DNA of 64,000 nucleotides, taken from NCBI RefSeq assembly GCF_014217855.1, contig NZ_CP059059.1, positions 248,001 through 312,000 on the forward strand, in the 5' to 3' direction. The DNA is from Synechococcus sp. HK01-R (lineage in GTDB: Bacteria; Cyanobacteriota; Cyanobacteriia; PCC-6307; Cyanobiaceae). Positions 1 through 8,045 of this stretch are shown here, in pieces (the stretch's first letter is position 1; the number at the start of each line of letters is the position of its first letter). The notes under the pieces are model-generated. The model was not told the DNA's origin, did no database searches, and saw nothing but the letters and a program-made list of their open reading frames with translations. Made by a program: the position numbers and the translations under genes.

Positions 1-888
1 CCACCGTTCCCTGCTGGTGAAGCTGAAGGCGATCGCTTTTTCGGCATAGGCCGCTTCATTGATGAACACCGGCACTAGCCCTTCCGGGCCTCCATGGCGG
101 ATCACCTCGCCATCGGCACGTAAGAACAGAGGGTCACCAAGACGCAGCGGGTGCCAATCCCGGCCTTGAAGCTGTGGATGAATGCAGGCATCAGGGCGAC
201 CGGCTGGATCGCGGGGAACGTCAATGCTGCCGAGATGTCGATGCACCACCAAATCGGATGGGGTGATCAGTAAGCCGTGAGCAGCTTCATGGGTCACATC
301 GAAGGCCGCCTGGAGTACGAGCCGGGTCTGTTCGACGACGCGGGCAGAGCGAACACCCTGGGGCACAGGGCCGATCTCAACAACCAGTCCGCAGGGCCAG
401 CGCTCCACAAGAAAGCCCTGCTGAGCCTGATCACCCTCATGCAGATACACCGGCAGTCCCAGCCGCTCCTGCAGCGCCGCTGCCAAGGTAAGATCAGCCG
501 GGCGGCGCCCATAGACCACCAGCGAGGCCCCCATCGCAGCCGTCGTGCTGTGCAGATCGAACACCAGGCTGCAGGGCAGAGACCCAGAGCTCCCATAGGC
601 AGCCATGAGCTCCCGGGCCCGGAGGACCTCCAGGGGGACATCCTGCGGGGCTGAGGAGAAAGATTCCGGGACCAGACCCAACCATTCGGGTCGGAAGCTG
701 CGATTGAGGTCACGATCGACATAGCGCCTGGCAAGTCGGCAGGCCTCGGGGTTGCCAAGCACCGTCTCGACCTGCAGCCCCCTGCGATCAAGCAAGTCTG
801 GATGCGTCTCCCATTGCTCGAGCAGCCAGGGACCGTTGATCTCATTGCCGTGGGTGCCCGCGACCACCAACACTCGAGAGGCTGCCAT
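1..888 (-). CDS. Aspartoacylase / succinylglutamate desuccinylase family (3' end cut by window edge)
   Basis: Zinc-dependent amidohydrolase of the AstE/AspA family, which removes the acyl group from N-acyl amino acids such as N-acetylaspartate. Translated from an ATG at 888, the protein begins [20 protein letters not shown]; the GTHGNE segment supplies the first zinc-binding His and Glu. It continues with [11 protein letters not shown] (substrate-binding Arg and Asn) and [11 protein letters not shown] (the other zinc His). [10 protein letters not shown] segment lies in the position of the catalytic-Glu region. At least 296 codons are open to the left edge; the family is about 300 residues, so only a few are missing. 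It is divergent from the glutathione transferase at 944, with about 55 bases between the starts. The physiological substrate in cyanobacteria is not evident from the sequence. Confidence 0.85.
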   Translation of the reverse strand, partial: MAASRVLVVAGTHGNEINGPWLLEQWETHPDLLDRRGLQVETVLGNPEACRLARRYVDRDLNRSFRPEWLGLVPESFSSAPQDVPLEVLRARELMAAYGSSGSLPCSLVFDLHSTTAAMGASLVVYGRRPADLTLAAALQERLGLPVYLHEGDQAQQGFLVERWPCGLVVEIGPVPQGVRSARVVEQTRLVLQAAFDVTHEAAHGLLITPSDLVVHRHLGSIDVPRDPAGRPDACIHPQLQGRDWHPLRLGDPLFLRADGEVIRHGGPEGLVPVFINEAAYAEKAIAFSFTSRERW

Positions 889-943
889 GCACCACCAGCC
901 AGGACCTCCAGCCTGGCGGAGGATGGAATGAAAGGAAAGCGCC

Positions 944-1939
944 ATGGCCGTTCCCCCGCTGATCGTTGCCACTGCTCGCGCGGGTTGGCACTGGCAATGG
1001 CAACGCCTGATGCAAGGACTCGCCCCAGCCGACGCAGAAGGTCACTACCGCAGGCCCGCGAGCGACCGCCGTGACGTGGTTCTACCCGAGGCCAGCGACC
1101 TGCTTGCCCGCAACGACGAGACCCGAGCGCGACTGATCATCGGCCGCAGCTGTCCATGGGCCCATCGCACCTGGCTCATTCATCAACTGCGGCAGCTGCA
1201 GCCGAGTCTTGAGCTGGTGATCGCTAAAGCCGATCACCTGAAGGGGCGATGGAGCCTGGAACCGGCCTGGCTGGGCTGCGACAGCCTGCAGGCTCTGTAT
1301 CAACACTGCGGCTGCAGTCCCAGACACCGGGCCACAGTGCCGGCGCTGATTGATCCATGCCAGTCAGCAACCCATGAACCGGCTCTGCTTGGCAATGACA
1401 GCGCCGAACTCAGCCTGGCGCTAGCGCGCTGGCCTGCCCCCCAAGGAGCTCCTGATCTCGCCCCGGAGCCGCTTCTGGAGAGCATCGAAATTTGGCAGCA
1501 ACGACTGCAGCCAGCGGTCAATGACGGGGTCTATCGCTGTGGATTCGCCCGCAGCCAGCAGGCCTATCAAGACGCCAGTGAGGCTCTCTTCCAGGCCTTG
1601 AAAACCGTGGAATCAGCTCTCAAAACTGGAGGGGGTCCCTGGCTCTGCGGCGAGGAGCTGACCCTGGCTGACGTGCGTCTCTTCCCAACACTGATTCGAT
1701 GGGAAATGGTGTACGCCCCCCTGTTCGGATGCACGGCCCACCCCCTATGGACCCTGCCGGCACTCTGGGAGTGGCGACAACGCTTCTTCAAGCTGCCAGG
1801 AGTAGCCGCCACCTGTGATGCCCACGCCTGGCGGCAGGATTACTTCGGAGCCCTCTTCCCGCTCAACCCTGGGGGCATCATTCCAGCCGGCGAGGACTTG
1901 AGCAGACTGGTCATGGCCCAGCCCCCCACCTGCCCATGA
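944..1939 (+). CDS. Glutathionyl-hydroquinone reductase (ECM4/YqjG-type, xi-class glutathione transferase)
   Basis: A 331-residue protein of the family that uses glutathione to reduce glutathionyl-hydroquinones. The thioredoxin-fold active site reads [10 protein letters not shown] around Cys70; the CPWA motif is the hallmark of this class and separates it from ordinary GSTs. The C-terminal helical half contains [24 protein letters not shown], a typical GST-C pattern (only part of a longer conserved stretch). The stop overlaps the start of the DUF2301 gene by 4 bases (ATGA), and that gene overlaps the ABC-F gene in the same way, so the three probably form a translationally coupled operon. The role is probably detoxification of quinones or xenobiotics in the cytoplasm; the substrate is inferred only from family. 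Confidence 0.85.
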   Translation: MAVPPLIVATARAGWHWQWQRLMQGLAPADAEGHYRRPASDRRDVVLPEASDLLARNDETRARLIIGRSCPWAHRTWLIHQLRQLQPSLELVIAKADHLKGRWSLEPAWLGCDSLQALYQHCGCSPRHRATVPALIDPCQSATHEPALLGNDSAELSLALARWPAPQGAPDLAPEPLLESIEIWQQRLQPAVNDGVYRCGFARSQQAYQDASEALFQALKTVESALKTGGGPWLCGEELTLADVRLFPTLIRWEMVYAPLFGCTAHPLWTLPALWEWRQRFFKLPGVAATCDAHAWRQDYFGALFPLNPGGIIPAGEDLSRLVMAQPPTCP

Positions 1940-2589
1940 TCTCCTCCACCGCCAACGGTGAACAAACAACGTTCGAGGGGGTCTATGGCAGTTACCAGAT
2001 CACCGAGCGTGATGCGAAGGAAGTGCAGCGCTATCGCTTCTGTCTCCTGATCTGCGCCATCAGCTTCACGGCAGCCATGGGGCAATGGGCCCTGCTGGGC
2101 CCACGCCATGCAGGCCTCTGGCTCGCGCCAATGGCCACCAGTCTGGGACTGGCCCTGAGCTGGATCCATATCTATCTGCGCAGCCTGCATCGAGCTCTAC
2201 AGATCCTCTGGGGCCTGGGATGCTTTGGGCTTCTGGTTTTGATGTGGCGAAGCGGTTCCGAGCCCATGCTCCAGGTCGCGGCGCAGCAACCACTCTGGAT
2301 CTGGCTGATCGGTCCTCTGTTCGCCGCCCTCACTGGGGTGGGGTTCAAAGAGTTCTTCTGCTTCCGCCGGCCGGAAGCGATCGGACTCACCCTGCTGCTA
2401 CCCCTGGGACTACTCGGCCACCTGAGCGGACTGCTCTCAGAGGCGCTCACCGGCACTGTGATGACTCTGGCGGCCCTGCTGATGTTGGTCCTAGCGCTGC
2501 GCAAGTTTGGGGGCCCTGTTGCTGCCGATGTGGGGGATAAGAGCGTGTTTGCTTATCTGGAAGCACAACGGATGGCCTCAAGCGCGTGA
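1936..2589 (+). CDS. DUF2301 family integral membrane protein
   Basis: A 217-residue protein matching the cyanobacterial/plastid DUF2301 family of unknown function. The conserved N-terminal signature FEGVYGSYQITERDAKEVQRYRF is present in full (partly quoted here), followed by about six hydrophobic segments: near residues 38-58, 63-80, 87-103, 118-133, 143-160 and 167-185. A conserved charged stretch, GVGFKEFFCFRRPEA, lies between two of the helices. It is nested between the glutathionyl-hydroquinone reductase (4-base overlap) and the ABC-F gene (GTGA overlap), so it is almost certainly co-translated with both. No function is assigned. Confidence 0.8.
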   Translation: MISSTANGEQTTFEGVYGSYQITERDAKEVQRYRFCLLICAISFTAAMGQWALLGPRHAGLWLAPMATSLGLALSWIHIYLRSLHRALQILWGLGCFGLLVLMWRSGSEPMLQVAAQQPLWIWLIGPLFAALTGVGFKEFFCFRRPEAIGLTLLLPLGLLGHLSGLLSEALTGTVMTLAALLMLVLALRKFGGPVAADVGDKSVFAYLEAQRMASSA

Positions 2590-4502
2590 GTCTGATCAGC
2601 CTGGTGGGTGCAGCGAAGGATTTCGGAATCCGCACCCTCTTCGCCGAGCTCACACTGCACGTGGCCGCGGGCGATCGGCTTGGCCTGATCGGACCCAATG
2701 GCGCGGGTAAATCGACCCTGCTGAAGGTGCTCGCCGGGATCGAACCACTCGGTGCTGGAGAACGACGCTGCTCGCCACGATTGCGGATCGAACTGGTGGG
2801 CCAGGAGAGTGCCGTAGAGCCCGGTCTCACCGTGCTCGAACAGGTGCTGGCTGGCTGCGGAGAAAAAAGGGAGCTCCTGCTGCGCTTCTCCGCGTTAAGC
2901 GAGGCTGTGGCTGAAGCACCCGAAGACAGTGCCTTGCTGGCTGAGCTGGGACAGCTCAGCCAACAGATGGATGAGTCGGAAGCATGGGGCCTCGAACAGC
3001 AGTGCCAAGAGGTGTTGCAGCGCCTTGGTATCAGTGATCTCCATCGCCCAGTCGAAGACCTATCCGGCGGGTATCGCAAGCGGGTGGGTCTGGCATCGGC
3101 CCTGGTGGCCTGCCCGGATGTATTGCTGCTGGATGAGCCCACCAACCATCTAGATGCGGCAGCGGTGGAATGGTTGCAGTCATGGCTCGACCGCTATCCA
3201 GGGGCTGTGGTGCTCGTCACCCACGATCGCTATGTGCTGGATCGCGTCACGCGCCGGATGGTGGAGGTGGATCGAGGCGAAGCACGCAGTTACGACGGGA
3301 ACTACAGCACCTATCTGCAGCGCAAGGCCGAAGAGGATGCCGCAGATGCCGCCTCCGCTGCAAAATTCAAAAGCGTTCTGCGCCGGGAGCTGGCCTGGTT
3401 GCGTCAGGGCCCGAAAGCTCGCAGCACCAAACAGAAAGCAAGGCTGCAACGCATCGAGGCGATGCGGGAAGCACCCTCCCGCCAGGCTCGGGCGCAGCTG
3501 GACATGGCCAGCATCAGCCGAAGGATCGGCAAGATCGCGATCGAAGCTGAGAACCTGAGGGTCACCGCCGATGGCCATCCCGACGGGCCTGTGCTGCTGG
3601 ATGACTTCAGCTACAGCTTTAGCCCTGAGGACAGGGTCGGCATCATCGGCCCCAACGGAAGCGGTAAATCGAGCCTGCTGGACCTGATCGCCGGGCGCCG
3701 CGAACCCACCAGCGGCAGCCTGCGGCTCGGCGACACCGTGCACCTCGGCTATCTCGACCAACACACCGACGCCCTCACCAGCGGACGTGGACTGGAGCGG
3801 AAGGTGATCGAATTCGTGGAAGAAGCTGCTTCGCGTATCGACCTGGGGGGCGAACAACTCAGTGCATCTCAGTTACTTGAACGCTTTCTGTTTCCTCCCG
3901 CCCAACAGCACAGCCCCATCAGCAAGCTCTCCGGAGGTGAGCGGCGGCGCCTGACCCTCTGCAGGCTGTTGATCCAAGCCCCCAATGTGCTGCTTCTTGA
4001 TGAACCAACCAATGATCTCGATGTGCAAACGCTGAGCGTCCTCGAGGATCTCCTAGAGGACTTCCAGGGCTGCGTCGTAGTGGTCTCCCACGACCGCTAT
4101 TTCCTCGACCGCACAGTGGATCGCCTGTTCTGCTTCGAGAACGGGCGCCTGCAGCGTTTTGAGGGAAACTACAGCGCCTTTCTCGATCAACGTCGGCAAG
4201 ACGAGCGGTCAAGCGCAGGACAGCGCCAAACCAAGGACACCACCTCCAGCCTGCGGCAGGAGAGCCAGACCAGCGATCCAGCGCCGACTCCTCGACGGCG
4301 CAGTTTCAAGGAATCTCGAGAGCTTGAAGCTCTCGACCGGGAGCTCCCAGCTCTCGAAGCACGCAAAAGCGAATTGGAAGCCGCGCTGAGTAGCGGGACT
4401 GGAGAAGACCTCACCCGCCTGAGCGAGGAGCTGGCCGCATTGATCCAGAAGCTGGAGTCAGCCGAGGAGCGCTGGCTGGAACTCAGCGAACTGGCTTCAT
4501 AA
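2586..4502 (+). CDS. ABC-F family ATP-binding protein (Uup/EttA-like)
   Basis: A soluble duplicated ABC ATPase of the ABC-F class, which acts on ribosomes rather than as a transporter. Nucleotide-binding domain 1 has Walker A GPNGAGKS near residue 36, signature LSGGYRKR near 160 and Walker B VLLLDEPTNHLD. Domain 2 has GPNGSGKSS near 355, LSGGERRR near 450 and VLLLDEPTNDLD. The linker between the two domains carries the ABC-F P-site-tRNA-interaction-type region (KFKSVLRRELAWLR, then RSTKQKARLQRIEAM). No membrane segments are present. The Arg/Glu-rich C-terminal tail resembles the coiled-coil DNA/RNA-binding end of Uup. The GTG start at 2586 overlaps the DUF2301 stop. The last 20 bases overlap the 3' end of the opposing gene at 4483. 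Confidence 0.9.
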   Translation: MSLISLVGAAKDFGIRTLFAELTLHVAAGDRLGLIGPNGAGKSTLLKVLAGIEPLGAGERRCSPRLRIELVGQESAVEPGLTVLEQVLAGCGEKRELLLRFSALSEAVAEAPEDSALLAELGQLSQQMDESEAWGLEQQCQEVLQRLGISDLHRPVEDLSGGYRKRVGLASALVACPDVLLLDEPTNHLDAAAVEWLQSWLDRYPGAVVLVTHDRYVLDRVTRRMVEVDRGEARSYDGNYSTYLQRKAEEDAADAASAAKFKSVLRRELAWLRQGPKARSTKQKARLQRIEAMREAPSRQARAQLDMASISRRIGKIAIEAENLRVTADGHPDGPVLLDDFSYSFSPEDRVGIIGPNGSGKSSLLDLIAGRREPTSGSLRLGDTVHLGYLDQHTDALTSGRGLERKVIEFVEEAASRIDLGGEQLSASQLLERFLFPPAQQHSPISKLSGGERRRLTLCRLLIQAPNVLLLDEPTNDLDVQTLSVLEDLLEDFQGCVVVVSHDRYFLDRTVDRLFCFENGRLQRFEGNYSAFLDQRRQDERSSAGQRQTKDTTSSLRQESQTSDPAPTPRRRSFKESRELEALDRELPALEARKSELEAALSSGTGEDLTRLSEELAALIQKLESAEERWLELSELAS

Positions 4503-5001
4503 AAGAAGCTGTCTGCAACAGAGGTGAACCGCTGCGCTTGCGCCGTCTGCGCTTGGGATGAGCCAGATCCTGGGAGCGAGATGGTGCGGGCCATTCACAG
4601 CAGAGAACAACCTGCGCCTGGCTCTGGCCCGACACGGCCCAGGGGGCCGGGAGAACCCGCGCACCGGCAGCCTCAGCCAGCTTCATCGCCGTAGGCCTGT
4701 AGTCATCGAGAGAGCGATGCAGGGCCATCTGATCACCCATCCGTCTCAGGTAAAGGTCGTGGGACCAGATCACCTGATTGTGTTCAAAGGCTTCACAGGC
4801 CTGCACGAGCGAGGCAAATCGCTGACTGACAAGCCCAGAAGGAGCGCATTGCTTCCATTCCAGGATTTCCTGAAACGTCAGTCCTGATCGCCATTGCCTC
4901 TGCTCCGAGAGATAGCAGAAGGCCTCAGGCCCATTGATCCAGAACATCCGCCCCTCCTCATCCATGAAGTGGCGGCCTTGACGATGCCTGATCCGAACCA
5001 T
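4483..5001 (-). CDS. Conserved hypothetical protein, basic C-terminus
   Basis: A 172-residue protein I do not recognise beyond its cyanobacterial look. It starts MVRIRHRQGRHFMDEEGR and has a Trp- and Cys-containing core (FWINGPEAFCYLSEQ, WKQCAPSGLVSQRF). It ends with a strongly basic stretch, HPKRRRRKRSGSP, near residue 150 that could bind nucleic acid. There are no membrane segments or signal peptide. It converges on the ABC-F gene with a 20-base tail overlap. Codon use looks like the neighbours. No transcriptional terminator is evident between the two convergent genes, so the overlapping ends may produce antisense transcripts. Confidence 0.6.
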   Translation of the reverse strand: MVRIRHRQGRHFMDEEGRMFWINGPEAFCYLSEQRQWRSGLTFQEILEWKQCAPSGLVSQRFASLVQACEAFEHNQVIWSHDLYLRRMGDQMALHRSLDDYRPTAMKLAEAAGARVLPAPWAVSGQSQAQVVLCCEWPAPSRSQDLAHPKRRRRKRSGSPLLQTASFMKPVR

Positions 5002-5162
5002 GTGCCCCCTTGCTCCCTACTGAGCTGGTAGCGCCAATGAGCGATCCCTGACAAGCATCCTGTTACGGAAAGGCAGTGGCACCCTTCCCCCGTAGCGCCA
5101 TCGTGGATCAGCCGTATGGTGTGCCCGTTGCCTGTGAGCGGCACCCAAAGACCGCAGATTCC

Positions 5163-5381
5163 ATGAAATCCATCGACGAGCACATCCAAAAAGATCAATC
5201 GGAGATCGAGGCTGCCCGTGCCGAGGGGAACGAGGCCAAAGTGCGTCACCTGGAAGGTGAGCTCAAGGAGCTCAAGGACTACAAGGAACACCATCCCGGT
5301 GATAACCACGACCCCACATCCCTTGAGATGTATTGCGACGCCAACCCCGACGCACCCGAGTGCCGGGTTTACGACGACTGA
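5163..5381 (+). CDS. cp12: CP12 regulatory protein (short form with only the C-terminal Cys pair)
   Basis: An intrinsically disordered regulator that bridges glyceraldehyde-3-phosphate dehydrogenase and phosphoribulokinase to switch off the Calvin cycle in the dark. The 72-residue product ends MYCDANPDAPECRVYDD: Cys58 and Cys67 form the redox pair, and the ECRVYDD end is the segment that inserts into GAPDH. The N-terminal half is a charged helix rich in Glu and Lys. Neither the N-terminal Cys pair nor the AWDxVEEL motif of full-length CP12 is visible. The frame stays open upstream to 5076, but that extension does not look like coding sequence and would add only a single Cys. I chose the ATG at 5163 because the helix begins there. 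A strong hairpin terminator follows the stop. Confidence 0.88.
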   Translation: MKSIDEHIQKDQSEIEAARAEGNEAKVRHLEGELKELKDYKEHHPGDNHDPTSLEMYCDANPDAPECRVYDD

Positions 5382-5415
5382 TCAGAGCGTCAGTCCCTAC
5401 TGAGGAATGATCGAT

Positions 5416-5450
5416 GGCCTGCAGGATGCTGTCCTGCAGGGCATTTCTTT
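5416..5450 (+). terminator. Intrinsic terminator after cp12
   Basis: A near-perfect 10-bp stem, GCCTGCAGGA paired with TCCTGCAGGG, closes a 5-base loop and is followed by CATTTCTTT. It sits 35 bases after the cp12 stop. The stem is also nearly symmetric on the other strand, where the gene at 5458 reads away from 5747 toward it, so it may serve both transcripts. Confidence 0.7.
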
Positions 5451-5457
5451 GGCGTTT

Positions 5458-5640
5458 TCAGACTTCCTCGTCGTATTCGGCTGGGCTACCGGTGAGAGAG
5501 CAGACCACAGCTTCTTCGGCCTTCATCTCGCGCACTTCGGCGATCGGACGGCCCATGCCCTGCAGGACGGCGATCTCCTCACGGGTCTGACAGCGGGCAA
5601 TCACCCCACCTTCGGCATCGAAACAGGTGAAGAAGGTCAT
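5458..5640 (-). CDS. Small conserved hypothetical protein
   Basis: A 60-residue product from the ATG at 5640: MTFFTCFDAEGGVIARCQTR, then a mixed alpha/beta body ending VVCSLTGSPAEYDEEV. Three cysteines (C6, C17, C48) could be metal- or redox-active, but no known motif is formed. In-frame ATGs exist at 5673 and 5733; the upstream extension is poor in protein-like character, so the short form is preferred. It lies between convergent cp12 and divergently placed obgE on the same strand as obgE, about 105 bases downstream of it. Function unknown. Confidence 0.55.
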   Translation of the reverse strand: MTFFTCFDAEGGVIARCQTREEIAVLQGMGRPIAEVREMKAEEAVVCSLTGSPAEYDEEV

Positions 5641-5746
5641 GAATCGAAAACGAGCTGCCCCCGTTATCGCCATGGATCCAAGGGGCCACAAGCATTGATG
5701 TCGGCGTGAACACCAGCACCAGGTTTCCGCCAAACAACCAGCTGTC

Positions 5747-6739
5747 TTAAATGCCCAGCTCTCGCCAGACCAGATCCAGGAGTTGATCCAGCCCCTGGCC
5801 CATGGCCGCCGAAATCAAGTGCACTGGTCGACCGCTTTCACGTTGCAGCCGTTCCACCTGTTCAGCACGGGCCGCCTCATCATTCAGCAATTCCTGCTTG
5901 TTCAGCACCAGGATTCGTGGGCGATCCACGAGAGCGTGGCCATAGGCCTCCAGCTCCTTCTCCACCACGCGAAGGTCGCTGACTGGATCCTCTGAGCCCC
6001 CATCCACCAAATGGATCAGCAGCCGGGTGCGTTCGATGTGTCTTAGAAAATCATGGCCCAGCCCTGCTCCCTGGGCAGCACCAGCGATCAACCCGGGGAT
6101 GTCGGCAAACACGGTGCCATCCCCTGTCGGACGTCGGACGACGCCAAGGTTGGGCACCAGAGTTGTGAATGGGTAATCGGCGATCTTGGGGCGAGCCGCT
6201 GAGAGCACGCTGATCAAAGTGCTCTTGCCTGCATTGGGCAATCCAATGATCCCCACCTCGGCCAACAGCTTCAGCTCCAGCTGCAGGGGCCATTCCTCCC
6301 CATCGCGACCTTCAGTGCATTTCTCCGGCGCCCTGTTTCGGTTGCTGAGGTAGTGGGCGTTTCCAAGGCCTCCGCGGCCACCAAAAGCCACCACCAATTG
6401 CTCGCCAGCCGTCGTGAGATCCCCCAGCAAGATGCCTGTGGTGAGGTGGCGAACCTCCGTACCGCATGGCACACGGATCACCAGGTCAATGCCAGAGGCA
6501 CCGGTGCAGCGATTCGGACCGCCCCGCCGCCCATCCACCGCCGGGAAGAGGCGCTTGTATTTGAAATCGAGCAGGGTCTGGAGGTTGGCGTCTGCCTCGA
6601 GCACAACATTGCCGCCATTCCCCCCATCACCCCCTGAGGGGCCACCGGCCGGCACATATTTTTCGCGTCTGAAAGCGACGATCCCATCGCCGCCGCGGCC
6701 GCCCCGCACGGTGATGCGCGCCTGATCGATGAACTGCAC
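5747..6739 (-). CDS. obgE: Obg-family GTPase (ribosome assembly / stress)
   Basis: An essential GTPase associated with 50S maturation. The glycine-rich Obg fold covers about residues 1-158: [20 protein letters not shown], then [15 protein letters not shown]. The GTPase domain follows, with G1 [10 protein letters not shown] near 170, G3 DIPGLI and G4 LNKQELL. I place the start at a GTG at 6739, giving 330 residues, the usual length for proteins of this type. An ATG at 6880 would add 47 residues of unrelated sequence and would run into the opposite-strand ABC gene at 6800. It is divergent from that ABC ATPase with only 60 bases between the starts. Confidence 0.93.
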   Translation of the reverse strand: MQFIDQARITVRGGRGGDGIVAFRREKYVPAGGPSGGDGGNGGNVVLEADANLQTLLDFKYKRLFPAVDGRRGGPNRCTGASGIDLVIRVPCGTEVRHLTTGILLGDLTTAGEQLVVAFGGRGGLGNAHYLSNRNRAPEKCTEGRDGEEWPLQLELKLLAEVGIIGLPNAGKSTLISVLSAARPKIADYPFTTLVPNLGVVRRPTGDGTVFADIPGLIAGAAQGAGLGHDFLRHIERTRLLIHLVDGGSEDPVSDLRVVEKELEAYGHALVDRPRILVLNKQELLNDEAARAEQVERLQRESGRPVHLISAAMGQGLDQLLDLVWRELGI

Positions 6740-6799
6740 AGCAACCCTCAGGCCTGGCCAACCATCAACCCTAGGATCGCGTCGAACGGGAGCACAGCG

Positions 6800-8029
6800 G
6801 TGGCCGGGGTTCGCTTCGAGGCGCTCAGCAAAACCTATCCCGGTCGGGGCGGTGGCGCTGGGGTGGAGGTGATCCGCCAACTGGATCTCAGCATCGACGA
6901 TGGCGAGTTCCTCGTGCTGGTGGGCCCCTCCGGTTGCGGCAAAAGCACCTTGCTCCGGCTGCTGGCAGGGCTCGACACCCCCAGCTCAGGCGAAATCCTC
7001 GTGGGGGATCGACCGGTCAGTCAGCTAAGGCCCTCCCAGCGGGACGTGGCCATGGTGTTTCAGAGCTATGCCCTCTATCCGCACCTGAGTGTGCGCGACA
7101 ACCTGGGGTTCGGTCTCCGGCGCAGTCGCTCACGCACGCCTGTGCAACGGATCCAGGATCAGCTGCACAGGCAGACGCGGCAGCTTCCAGGCATCCTTCA
7201 GGTTCCTTCCATGCGGGAGCAACGCATTGAGGAGCGCACCCAGGAGGTGGCACGCGCCCTCGAGCTCGATCAGCTGCTCGATCGCCGGCCCAAGGAACTC
7301 TCAGGTGGTCAGAAACAACGGGTGGCGCTTGGTCGCGCCATGGCCCGCCAACCAGCGGTGTTTTTGATGGATGAACCGCTGAGCAATCTCGATGCCAAGC
7401 TGCGCACCAGCACCCGTGCCCGGATTGTTGATCTACAGCGCCAGCTGGGCACAACCACCCTTTACGTGACCCACGATCAAGTGGAGGCCATGACCATGGG
7501 GCACCGAATCGCGGTGCTGAATCAAGGCAGGCTGCAGCAACTGGGCACGCCGATGGAGCTCTACCGCTGGCCCTCGAACCTGTTCGTGGCTCAGTTCATC
7601 GGTAGTCCGCCGATGAACGTGCTGCCGGTCCGTGTGGGTGCCGGCCACTGCCTTCTCTTGGAGGAGCGCCGGCTCAACGTGGAAGGTCCACTCGCTGCTG
7701 CCATGCCCGCGCTGGAAGGCCAGCCGCTCACCGCTGGCATCCGACCGGAACAGTTGAACGTGGCTCCCGCCACCAACCGCAACTTGCCTGCGGAGGTCAG
7801 TCACTGCGAGGTCCTGGGGAACGAGCAGCTGATCACCTGCAGGCTGCTTGAGGGCAATCACCTGGTGCAGGTGCGAGCTGAACCGGATCTCAGCCTGACC
7901 AGCGGCAGCCGGATCCACCTCGATGCGGATCCGGCGGGTTGGCGACTGTTCGACCAGGCTGGAGAAGCGATCCCGCTGCCTGAGGAGCCTGCCGCTCCAG
8001 GCCCGGAGCCAGTGCTTCCAACGCTTTAG
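6800..8029 (+). CDS. MalK/UgpC-type ABC transporter ATP-binding subunit with an insertion
   Basis: The ATPase of a carbohydrate-type importer. Walker [10 protein letters not shown] is at 42-50, the Q-loop [10 protein letters not shown] near 87, signature LSGGQKQR near 167, Walker [15 protein letters not shown] near 185, and the switch region [13 protein letters not shown] follows. After residue 240 comes a TOBE/OB-fold regulatory domain ([26 protein letters not shown]) typical of MalK, UgpC and GgtA. Between the Q-loop and the signature there are about 28 extra, basic residues (113-140) compared with MalK. GTG start at 6800. No permease or binding-protein gene is adjacent, so this ATPase may serve permeases encoded elsewhere, such as those for compatible-solute sugars (inference). 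Confidence 0.85.
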   Translation: MAGVRFEALSKTYPGRGGGAGVEVIRQLDLSIDDGEFLVLVGPSGCGKSTLLRLLAGLDTPSSGEILVGDRPVSQLRPSQRDVAMVFQSYALYPHLSVRDNLGFGLRRSRSRTPVQRIQDQLHRQTRQLPGILQVPSMREQRIEERTQEVARALELDQLLDRRPKELSGGQKQRVALGRAMARQPAVFLMDEPLSNLDAKLRTSTRARIVDLQRQLGTTTLYVTHDQVEAMTMGHRIAVLNQGRLQQLGTPMELYRWPSNLFVAQFIGSPPMNVLPVRVGAGHCLLLEERRLNVEGPLAAAMPALEGQPLTAGIRPEQLNVAPATNRNLPAEVSHCEVLGNEQLITCRLLEGNHLVQVRAEPDLSLTSGSRIHLDADPAGWRLFDQAGEAIPLPEEPAAPGPEPVLPTL

Positions 8030-8045
8030 GCGATCGCGAACGGAT

